In this document: piece after piece, positions 1 to 5,157 of the stretch
Position numbering within the stretch: the first letter of the stretch is position 1
Layout of the letters: every line of letters starts with the position of its first letter
Source: Flammeovirgaceae bacterium UBA5867
GTDB lineage: Bacteria > Bacteroidota > Bacteroidia > Cytophagales > Cyclobacteriaceae
Assembly: GCA_002432545.1 (NCBI GenBank)
Contig: DJFR01000173.1
Span: forward strand, 25,652 to 30,808
Direction of reading: 5' to 3'
DNA: 5,157 bases
Made by a program: the position numbers and the translations under genes
The notes under the pieces: generated by a model
The model's database searches: none
The model's input: only the letters and a program-made list of their open reading frames with translations
Told to the model about the DNA's origin: nothing

Positions 1-465
1 GTTATACCTATGTTTATACTTCCTATAGGTGTTAACGGCTGGCAGTGGTTCGCCGGATTCTTTGCCATGCACTATGTAGCCGGATTTATACTGGCCGTAA
101 TTTTTCAACCGGCTCACGTAAATGAAGGAACAGAATATCCGCTGCCGAATGAAGAGGGCAGACTTGAAAACAACTGGGCTATACATCAGTTGCATACGAC
201 TACAAACTTTGCACAGGAGAACAGAATCCTTTCCTGGTATGTAGGAGGATTAAATTACCAGGTAGAGCATCACCTGTTCCCGAATGTATGCCATGTACAT
301 TATCGGAGTATTTCTAAAATAGTAAAGCAGACTGCAGAAGAGTTTGGACTTCCCTATAAATCAGAACCTACTTTTATCGGTGCCCTGGCCAGCCACGGAA
401 AACTGTTGAAAGAACTGGGAAGAAAACCTGAACCGGCAATAGCAGAACTTACTCCGGCTCTATAG
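1..465 (+). CDS. Membrane fatty-acid (acyl-CoA/acyl-lipid) desaturase, C-terminal part, 5'-truncated
   Basis: The reading frame is open from base 1 (Val-Ile-Pro before the first Met at 10), so this is the C-terminal 154 residues of a protein that in this family usually has about 350-370. The protein should be an integral membrane di-iron desaturase that inserts a double bond into a fatty acyl chain. The best evidence is the third histidine box, QVEHHLFP (bases about 259-282), with glutamine as first residue as in front-end/linoleoyl-CoA-type desaturases (COG3239). It is preceded by the conserved HQLHTTTNFA stretch. A hydrophobic segment near the start (WFAGFFAMHYVAGFILAVIF) is the last membrane span. 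The first two histidine boxes lie outside the window. The gene converges with the repeat-protein gene and overlaps it by six bases. Substrate and double-bond position cannot be read from this fragment. Confidence 0.93.
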   Translation, partial: VIPMFILPIGVNGWQWFAGFFAMHYVAGFILAVIFQPAHVNEGTEYPLPNEEGRLENNWAIHQLHTTTNFAQENRILSWYVGGLNYQVEHHLFPNVCHVHYRSISKIVKQTAEEFGLPYKSEPTFIGALASHGKLLKELGRKPEPAIAELTPAL

Positions 466-484
466 GAACCGGAGTCCTATTTTT
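451..484 (+). terminator. Intrinsic terminator of the desaturase gene, formed from two convergent coding ends
   Basis: ACTCCGGCTC (451-460) faces GAACCGGAGT (466-475) around the loop TATAG. This is a 10-bp stem with one C-A mismatch, followed after four bases by five T (480-484). The left arm encodes the last residues of the desaturase. The right arm encodes the Leu-Arg-Phe tail of the minus-strand protein. In minus-strand RNA the mismatch becomes a G-U pair, giving an uninterrupted stem, but the sequence after it (AAGTTCTGC) has no U-tract. It should therefore stop plus-strand transcription better than minus-strand transcription. Confidence 0.7.
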
Positions 485-2358
485 GCTCCCCACCACCACT
501 TGGTGTTAATATCGTCACTACCGGTGCTTTCTGAAAAGAAGTGCGGCTTGTAACCGGTAAATATATCCGGGTAATTCTGGTAGGTAACATCCGTAACATA
601 GGCATTCAACGTTACACCGGCAGTAATCGACATCTTTCTGGCAAACTGGTAATCAACACCTATATATAGTTTGTTGATCATGTTTATGGCATCCGTCCAA
701 CTGCCTTTTACAACCTGGTTGGCAGTAAGGTCTACGTTCAGATATAGTGTATTTGAAAGTCGCGGAGCAGTTCCCAGACCATAACCAAAGGTCCATATAG
801 TTTCGGAGTCGTTAAATGTTTCCGGCTTGGCCCCCGCGGTAAATATATTGTAGAACTTCCTCACACCCGTGCGAAAGGCAACGTTGGTATAAAAAATCTC
901 ATCAGCCGATAGTTCTATTTTGTGATAACCACCCCGGCTTGCAAAAGTTAAGAAGCCTATAGGAACTCCCTTCACACTGTCCGTTATATTCACCAGTCCG
1001 AATTGCAATCCTTTTACTTTAGTAGCGTAGTTAACAAGACCAACTTGCGTTCCGGTTACTGTTCCTCCTGCCAGATTTAGTATACCTGATACCTGCGCGC
1101 CTTCTACATCATGTGCAGCAAAGTTTACCAGGCCGGCTACCTGCGCTCCATCGTTCATAGAGCCTGCTGTAAAATTGAGTAAGCCTGCTACCTGTGTAAT
1201 ACTGGCATTGCGCGTTGAAAAATTAAAAAGTCCGGCTACGCTCGGACCTTCCTGTTTTCCCATCGTGGCGTTACCCAGGCCACTGACTCGTGCTCCCTTC
1301 GAATCCCGCAGACCAAAATTCAGCAACCCGGCTAGCGCTACGGTGTTAGTGGTATCAACATTGAAGTTGAGCATACCGGCAATTTGTACACCCGTAGTCT
1401 TTCCTAAATTTCCGTTAACCAGGCCAGCAACCTGCACACCGTTTGTTTCACCAGCCACACCGTTGGCGAGGCCTGCTATCTGCACACCATGTACATTGCC
1501 ACCAACAGCATTAAAGTATCCACCGATCTCCAATTTCTCTGTACCCTTTGAATAACCACCGAACAGGTTGAGTGAGTAATCGTTTATAATGTTACCGCTC
1601 AGCTTGTGATTTGTACCAATAAAGGGAACCACTGAAAACTGAAAATGACGATGCAGTGTATCGTCAATGTTTATCATGTTTATAGCTTGTACCGTGGCGC
1701 TCTTCGTCATGAGCCAGAATCGCTTTATCTTCCTCCCGACACTGTCCGCCAGTGCATTAAATTTTTCCTTGTCGATTTTTATAGGCACGTTCAGCAGTCC
1801 TTTCCCATCTCCCTTTACCATCACTACAGTGTCTGCATAGTTTAATTTTTTTACCGCGAGACTTATTTCTTCGTTGGATGGTTTCGGAATTTCAAGCTGA
1901 AAAAATCCATAGGCATCGGTAACTGCAGATGACAATGAGACAGGGTCATATATACTTACGTTTTTCAGACGCTCGCCTGTAGCTTCATCTATAATATACC
2001 CGCTGACTTTCCGTGTATCTTTTGGAGTGTTATCAGCTTTTGTCAGGATAATGTGTTTTCTCCGCTCTTTATACTGAATGCTTCCTTTAAAAAGATAGTC
2101 TAATACTTCGCGTACAGTTTTGTTGGAAGCCTCGTATGAAATGAGCCTGTTGGCATCCAGTATATTTGAATTATAGGAGAATGTAAATCCTGCAAGCTCC
2201 CCAATTCGTTTCAACGCAGAGGCTACTGTTTCCTGCTCAAAATTTACTGTGATAACACGTTCCAGTAAAGGAGTTTTCGGATCTTCAGCAACCTTTCCGG
2301 AAGTGAATTGCCATGCTATCAGAAAGGCGATCAGTAAAAATATTCTATTGGTTTTCAC
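460..2358 (-). CDS. Secreted STN-domain protein with carboxypeptidase-regulatory-like domain and GLVN surface repeats
   Basis: About 632 residues from the GTG at 2358-2356. This start gives a clean signal peptide (MKTNRIFLLIAFLIAW) and has GGAGGG eight bases upstream. A TTG seven codons further up would put charged residues ahead of it. Domains: STN (secretin/TonB short N-terminal) at about 35-106; a carboxypeptidase-regulatory-like beta sandwich at about 117-193 (VSGYIIDEATGERLKNVSIY); a VVPFIGTN...GNIINDYSLNLFGGY segment at about 240-269; 13 GVQVAGLVN-type repeats at 275-475; and a C-terminal region ending KIGLRFL, like an outer-membrane beta strand. The repeats resemble the LA_2272-type surface repeats. 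No TonB plug or SusC-length barrel is present. It is the last gene of the sigma/FecR operon and overlaps fecR by 14 bases. I infer that its STN domain signals to FecR from the outer membrane. The ligand is unknown. Confidence 0.85.
   Translation of the reverse strand: MKTNRIFLLIAFLIAWQFTSGKVAEDPKTPLLERVITVNFEQETVASALKRIGELAGFTFSYNSNILDANRLISYEASNKTVREVLDYLFKGSIQYKERRKHIILTKADNTPKDTRKVSGYIIDEATGERLKNVSIYDPVSLSSAVTDAYGFFQLEIPKPSNEEISLAVKKLNYADTVVMVKGDGKGLLNVPIKIDKEKFNALADSVGRKIKRFWLMTKSATVQAINMINIDDTLHRHFQFSVVPFIGTNHKLSGNIINDYSLNLFGGYSKGTEKLEIGGYFNAVGGNVHGVQIAGLANGVAGETNGVQVAGLVNGNLGKTTGVQIAGMLNFNVDTTNTVALAGLLNFGLRDSKGARVSGLGNATMGKQEGPSVAGLFNFSTRNASITQVAGLLNFTAGSMNDGAQVAGLVNFAAHDVEGAQVSGILNLAGGTVTGTQVGLVNYATKVKGLQFGLVNITDSVKGVPIGFLTFASRGGYHKIELSADEIFYTNVAFRTGVRKFYNIFTAGAKPETFNDSETIWTFGYGLGTAPRLSNTLYLNVDLTANQVVKGSWTDAINMINKLYIGVDYQFARKMSITAGVTLNAYVTDVTYQNYPDIFTGYKPHFFSESTGSDDINTKWWWGAKIGLRFL
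934..1536 (-). repeat. Tandem GVQxAGLxN protein repeats (13 units, mainly 16 residues)
   Basis: The units begin at residues 275, 291, 307, 323, 339, 355, 371, 387, 404, 420, 436, 450 and 464 of the protein. The step is exactly 16 for seven intervals, then 17, 16, 16, and finally 14 and 14. The core is G-x-Q-V-A-G-L-x-N-F. The last three units lose one residue, reading QVGLVN, QFGLVN and PIGFLT. At DNA level the units have diverged (no long identical blocks), so this is an old, selected protein repeat rather than a recent tandem duplication. The pattern suits short beta strands of a solenoid or of barrel hairpins. Confidence 0.85.
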
Positions 2359-3349
2359 AACCCTGACCCTCCAAAACAATTTCTTTTCCTGTTTCCTTTA
2401 CACTAAGATTTAAGGTCTCGGCAATTACCTGCGCGATCTCGTGAATATCTTCATTGTTGAAAGATACCGTGAGGTGACAGCTCTCGAGATTTTTATTGAT
2501 GCGAATCTTGGTGTCGTAAACATTATTCAATGCATCTACTACCGAAACAAGGTCAGCATTGCTGAAACTAAAGAACTTCGTTTTGTACGACAGTACATTG
2601 TTCTCCGGTTGCTCGATGGAGAAAGTTTTCGTGTTCTTGTCGTAAACACCTTTGCCACCGGCTTTCAATTGTATACCGGCATTGTCATCAGTAAAGAACA
2701 GCACTTCTCCTTCTTCTACTACAACTTCTACAGTGTTAGACTCCGGGTACGCAGTTACATTGAAGGATGTACCTATATCGCGAATGAAAACTCCTTCGGC
2801 ATCAACCAAAAACTTTTTGTCGTCCTGGTGATTGATGTTGAAGTATGCTTCTCCTTTCAGCTTTACTACGTGGCTTTTCTTTTTCTTATCGTAAGAGTAT
2901 GTGAGCTTCGTTTGCTTGTTCAGAAAAACACCGCTGCCATCCGGAAGTGTATCGCCCTTTGTTTGCTTCTCGGCAACGACCTGTATCGGTTTTGTTTGCG
3001 TAGGACTTATACCACGGTATACAAAAAATCCTATACCGAGTATAACCAATATACTGGCTGCAATGCGCAGGTATAAAAATCGTTGCGGTGTATGCAGTGG
3101 TATCTCGCGTGCTTCATTTGGTTTATGAAGTTTTGAGCGAAGTTTACTCCACGCAGCATCGGTATCAAACTCCTGCCACTCTTTGATAGAAGAAGCCTTC
3201 ACGAAAATTGTTCTGAACTGATCTATATATTTCCGATTGGCATCGTTTTGCAATTGCCATGACTCTATAAAGGCGTTCTCTTCGGGAGATGCTTCACCCG
3301 CCAGGTACTTGCCGATCAGTTCGTCAATATCGTTCGTGTTGTATTGCAA
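2345..3349 (-). CDS. FecR-family anti-sigma factor
   Basis: A 334-residue single-span membrane protein that should hold the neighbouring ECF sigma factor at the inner membrane and release it on a periplasmic signal. Residues 1-85 are the cytoplasmic anti-sigma part, with the typical LIGKYLAGEASPEE opening. A membrane helix spans about 91-111. The FecR domain follows at about 124-218 (LPDGSGVFLN, LKGEAYFNI, DIGTSFNVTAY, VVVEEGEV). A DUF4974-type C-terminal domain, similar in outline to STN, covers about 258-328. Cys291 and Cys331 are both periplasmic and could form a disulfide bond. The start is TTG at 3349-3347, five bases after the sigma stop codon: an in-frame TAA lies just upstream and no ATG or GTG offers a sensible alternative. 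No strong Shine-Dalgarno site is visible, so translational coupling to the sigma gene is likely. Confidence 0.93.
   Translation of the reverse strand: MQYNTNDIDELIGKYLAGEASPEENAFIESWQLQNDANRKYIDQFRTIFVKASSIKEWQEFDTDAAWSKLRSKLHKPNEAREIPLHTPQRFLYLRIAASILVILGIGFFVYRGISPTQTKPIQVVAEKQTKGDTLPDGSGVFLNKQTKLTYSYDKKKKSHVVKLKGEAYFNINHQDDKKFLVDAEGVFIRDIGTSFNVTAYPESNTVEVVVEEGEVLFFTDDNAGIQLKAGGKGVYDKNTKTFSIEQPENNVLSYKTKFFSFSNADLVSVVDALNNVYDTKIRINKNLESCHLTVSFNNEDIHEIAQVIAETLNLSVKETGKEIVLEGQGCENQ
2367..2372 (-). promoter_or_regulatory. Ribosome binding site of the STN-repeat gene, inside the end of fecR
   Basis: GGAGGG reads on the minus strand from 2372 to 2367, eight bases before the GTG at 2358. It lies inside the last codons of the anti-sigma gene, encoding part of Glu-Gly-Gln-Gly near its C-terminus. 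It decides the GTG start over the upstream TTG at 2379. A good Shine-Dalgarno match is notable because many Bacteroidota genes lack one. Translation here is probably coupled to that of fecR. Confidence 0.55.
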
Positions 3350-3354
3350 GGTCG

Positions 3355-3936
3355 TTAATTAAGAAATCCGTTCATCAGTACGATTAACAAGGGAAGATAA
3401 TCCTTCAGCTGCTCGCGCATAATCTTGAGCGCTTTACCCATTTGGTTCTCCACCGTTTTAACAGAAAGATCAAGTTGCTCTGCTATCTCTGAATATTTCA
3501 ATTCTTCAAAGCGGCTTAACTTAAAGATCAGCCTGCATTGCTGCGGCAGTCTTTCCATGGCTTCATATATCTTCGTCTCCAGTTCAGAAGCCATAACAGT
3601 CCGGGTAACAGACTCAACGCTTTTTTCTGCTACAGCCAATTCTACCGCTGCATGTTGTTGTTTAATCTTTTCGTGTTTTAACACATTGAGACAAGCGTTA
3701 CGCACCATCGCATAGAGATATGGTTTTACTGCTGTACGTATCTCCAGGTTCTCACGCTTCTCCCACACCGAAAGAAAAGTTGATTGTACAATCTCTTCGG
3801 CCTCGTCACGATTCTGAACGAACGTGTACGCGTAATTACAGAGGGGTTGATAGTAGGTTCTGAATAACATTTCAAAAGCAGTTATATCGCCCGTCTTGAG
3901 CAACGCTGGTGTTACTTGCTGTTCCGTAAATTCCAC
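3355..3936 (-). CDS. ECF RNA polymerase sigma factor, Bacteroidota FecI-like type
   Basis: A 193-residue group-4 (ECF) sigma factor that would direct RNA polymerase to target promoters once released by FecR. Region 2 covers about 21-91, including the core-binding and -10 recognition stretch DEAEEIVQSTFLSVWEK and the following PYLYAMVRNACLN. Region 4 covers about 124-175, with helix-turn-helix YSEIAEQLDLSVKTVENQMGKAL for -35 recognition (split here as YSEIAEQLDL and SVKTVENQMG). The hydrophobic tail YLPLLIVLMNG is common in this Bacteroidota family (TIGR02985-like). The start is GTG at 3936-3934: the frame upstream reaches a TAA without an ATG, and the next Met (residue 23) would remove part of region 2. 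It is the first gene of the cassette, 98 bases downstream of the TPK-like gene on the same strand. Confidence 0.95.
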   Translation of the reverse strand: MEFTEQQVTPALLKTGDITAFEMLFRTYYQPLCNYAYTFVQNRDEAEEIVQSTFLSVWEKRENLEIRTAVKPYLYAMVRNACLNVLKHEKIKQQHAAVELAVAEKSVESVTRTVMASELETKIYEAMERLPQQCRLIFKLSRFEELKYSEIAEQLDLSVKTVENQMGKALKIMREQLKDYLPLLIVLMNGFLN

Positions 3937-3961
3937 TGCTTTTGCGAATTCTTTTAACAGC

Positions 3962-3969
3962 GAAATTTA
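3962..3969 (-). promoter_or_regulatory. Possible -7 promoter element of the sigma/FecR/STN operon
   Basis: TAAATTTC on the minus strand matches the Bacteroidota -7 consensus TAnnTTTG at all fixed positions except the last. It sits 25 bases before the GTG of the sigma gene, which would give a short leader of roughly 18-20 bases. No TTTG is found at the expected 19-21 base spacing; the nearest resemblance (ATTG) is about 25 bases upstream. The call rests on one half-site in an AT-rich gap. Confidence 0.25.
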
Positions 3970-4000
3970 CGGTTTTAAGACGTTTAGGTTATGACAATCG

Positions 4001-4028
4001 GAAAAAGATTTACCCCTATGCCGGTAAA
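4001..4028 (-). terminator. Weak candidate terminator after the TPK-like gene
   Basis: On the minus strand TTTACC (4028-4023) and GGTAAA (4014-4009) can form a six-base-pair stem around an eight-base loop, followed by TCTTTTTC (4008-4001). It begins seven bases beyond the stop codon of the TPK-like gene. The stem has only two G-C pairs, so it may be leaky and let some transcription run into the sigma gene. Confidence 0.4.
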
Positions 4029-4034
4029 AGAATT

Positions 4035-4625
4035 TCAGAAGGATTCTCCGATCCAGAAAATGTTATCTGATTCGATGGTGATAAGCCCATCGATGGATGC
4101 TGTAACGTGTTCACCTTCAGAGATTAGTCCGGTGAGTGTAAATTTTTGAGAATCATTCTGTGGATGAATCAGGAACGATGTGCCGGCGGGTACCCATTTT
4201 TCGAAAGGATGCGTGTGAAGAGACCATTTACGGTCGTGATCCATCAAAACAATTTGTATCTGCGGAAAATTTTTAGCGAGGTGCAGTCTGTTTTTTACAG
4301 AACCCGTCATAATGTTGACCGCTGTATTTTTCGATGCAATTAAAAAATGAAGAGCATTCTCTAATGGATCTTCACCGGGTTGATAGGAGAGAACTTTTAC
4401 AGGAGCCTGCTCGACTGTCTTGTCTTGTAATGCATGTACTTGTGTTGCTTCACCTGTCACTGCATCGATCTTGATTCCCCAATGCAATACTTCATCGAGT
4501 GCTGTATCGCATACCACTACCAAAGGTGCCCACTCCAGCAACGGTTCTGCAAGTTCAAACGACAATGCTTCGGCAATGAGTAATGCGGGTTCCTGACCTT
4601 CTTTTACAAAATGATGCGATGACAT
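4035..4625 (-). CDS. Thiamine pyrophosphokinase-like protein with degenerate active-site motifs
   Basis: A 196-residue protein. The opening MSSHHFVKEGQEPALLIA and the following LLEWAPLVVV...D segment closely follow Bacteroidota thiamine diphosphokinases, enzymes that make thiamine diphosphate from thiamine and ATP. The length is close to the family's 200-220. However, the motifs needed for catalysis appear lost. GDFDS is replaced by GEATQ (58-62). The TDLEK motif aligns with DPLEN (86-90). The RLDH segment seems deleted around 107-118. Asp40 remains. The C-terminal part (about 135-196) looks like the small beta domain that binds thiamine in the true enzyme. The start is ATG at 4625, supported by the conserved MSSHH. 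GGAG directly abuts this ATG, too close to be a normal ribosome site. It may be a non-catalytic binding protein; calling it an active kinase would be unsafe. Confidence 0.75.
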   Translation of the reverse strand: MSSHHFVKEGQEPALLIAEALSFELAEPLLEWAPLVVVCDTALDEVLHWGIKIDAVTGEATQVHALQDKTVEQAPVKVLSYQPGEDPLENALHFLIASKNTAVNIMTGSVKNRLHLAKNFPQIQIVLMDHDRKWSLHTHPFEKWVPAGTSFLIHPQNDSQKFTLTGLISEGEHVTASIDGLITIESDNIFWIGESF

Positions 4626-4652
4626 CTCCGAATAATTTAATTCAGTCTAAAA

Positions 4653-4703
4653 ATAACGTATAACGGTTAACCATCCTGATAACGATTTGCAGATAACGGT
4701 TAA
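4653..4703. repeat. ATAACG direct repeats in the divergent intergenic region
   Basis: ATAACG occurs four times in the same orientation, at 4653, 4660, 4679 and 4693. The copies at 4660-4670 and 4693-4703 share the full 11 bases ATAACGGTTAA. The first full copy runs into the palindrome GGTTAACC (4665-4672). The cluster lies within the 101-bp gap between the divergent TPK-like and DUF4254 genes, where both promoters must be, so a regulator binding site is possible. No confident -33/-7 promoter pair was found in either direction; TATTTTTA (4655-4648, minus) is the nearest -7 match for the TPK-like gene. Confidence 0.4.
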
Positions 4704-4726
4704 ATTGCGACATTAATTATTTCGAT

Positions 4727-5157
4727 ATGCTATCAGCAACGCAGTGTTATAAAATATTTGATCAGAGCATTCAGGATTATCACGTACACGATCATGTAGA
4801 TACGCCTATACATAATCCATATCCTACTGAGAGTTTTGAATTTTTATTATACGCTAAGAACTGGATCGATACTGTGCAATGGCACCTGGAAGATATAATA
4901 CGGTTGCCGGATATCAACCCGACAGAAGGTATTCAGATCAAAAGAAGAATTGATAAGTCTAACCAGGACCGTACCGATATGGTAGAAAAGGTTGATGATT
5001 ATTTTCTGGAGCAGTTCAAAAATGTAGTGCCACAACCCGGAGCGCGTATAAATTCAGAAACACCCGCGTGGTTACTCGATCGCATGAGCATTCTGATGCT
5101 GAAGATATACCACATGAAAGAGCAGACGGAACGCAAAGATGCAAGTGCCGAGCACAT
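4727..5157 (+). CDS. DUF4254 family protein, 3'-truncated
   Basis: The frame is open from the ATG at 4727 to the window end (143 codons), so the C-terminus is missing. An in-frame TAA at 4694 and the absence of another start codon support this ATG. The sequence has hallmarks I recognise from DUF4254 (Pfam PF14063) of Bacteroidota: NPYPTESFEFLLYAKNWIDT, QWHLEDIIRLP, IKRRIDKSNQDRTDMVE, NSETPAWLLDRMSIL and LKIYHMKEQTERKDASAEH. The conserved positions are rich in Trp, His, Asp and Arg. The protein has no signal peptide or membrane segment in the visible part and is probably cytoplasmic and mostly helical. Its function is unknown. It is transcribed divergently from the TPK-like gene across 101 bases. 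Confidence 0.88.
   Translation, partial: MLSATQCYKIFDQSIQDYHVHDHVDTPIHNPYPTESFEFLLYAKNWIDTVQWHLEDIIRLPDINPTEGIQIKRRIDKSNQDRTDMVEKVDDYFLEQFKNVVPQPGARINSETPAWLLDRMSILMLKIYHMKEQTERKDASAEH

Noticed and set aside
934..1536. A periodic 48-base pattern that could suggest a CRISPR or DNA satellite array
   Set aside because: The DNA units are divergent, have no constant repeat/unique spacer structure and stay in one coding frame. The repeat is at protein level.
1175..1555. A proline-rich 126-codon frame on the plus strand
   Set aside because: It is the complement of the GLVN repeats; its apparent repeated SPAT/RPA pattern only mirrors the real minus-strand repeats.
2359..2379. TTG at 2379 as the start of the STN-repeat protein
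   Set aside because: It would add seven residues with two arginines ahead of a complete signal peptide and would place the GGAGGG site inside the gene. The GTG at 2358 fits better.
2441..3076. A 211-codon open frame on the plus strand opposite fecR
   Set aside because: It lies wholly antisense to a clear FecR gene, has no recognisable domain and has a composition expected of a complementary-strand frame. It is a shadow.
4146..4343. A 65-codon plus-strand frame
   Set aside because: It is antisense to the TPK-like gene and has no recognisable features.
4847..5035. A 62-codon minus-strand frame near the right edge
   Set aside because: It lies antisense within the DUF4254 coding region, which is strongly supported by family motifs.

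Overview
The window looks like chromosomal DNA from a member of the Bacteroidota, most likely a Cytophagia/Sphingobacteriia-type environmental lineage. The evidence is a FecI-like ECF sigma factor, a FecR anti-sigma factor and an STN-domain protein in series, a DUF4254 protein, and a thiamine-pyrophosphokinase-like protein beginning MSSHH, all in the form I associate with that phylum. Base composition is moderate and no mobile element, RNA gene or CRISPR array is visible.

Layout from left to right. Positions 1-465 (+) hold the C-terminal part of a membrane fatty-acid desaturase, cut by the window edge. It converges with a three-gene minus-strand operon covering 3936 down to 460: an ECF sigma factor (3355-3936), a FecR-like membrane anti-sigma factor (2345-3349) and a secreted STN / carboxypeptidase-regulatory-like / GLVN-repeat protein (460-2358). 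The desaturase and the repeat protein end in the same palindromic hexamer CTATAG. A hairpin terminator for the desaturase is folded out of both coding ends. Upstream of the operon on the minus strand lies a thiamine-pyrophosphokinase-like gene (4035-4625) whose active-site motifs look degenerate. Divergent from it is a DUF4254 gene (4727 onward, cut by the right edge). A 101-bp region with ATAACG direct repeats separates these two.

How the genes may work together. Sigma factor, anti-sigma factor and STN protein form a cell-surface signalling cassette. In the usual Bacteroidota arrangement the STN domain is the N-terminal extension of a TonB-dependent SusC/FecA-type receptor that talks to FecR. 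Here the STN domain is carried by a shorter protein of about 632 residues with no visible TonB plug or receptor barrel. Its distal part is a tandem array of 13 GVQxAGLxN repeats followed by a region that looks like outer-membrane beta strands. The cassette may therefore sense something at the cell surface without importing it. This, and the apparently inactive TPK-like protein, are the most interesting parts of the window. The desaturase and DUF4254 genes look like ordinary neighbours rather than members of the cassette.
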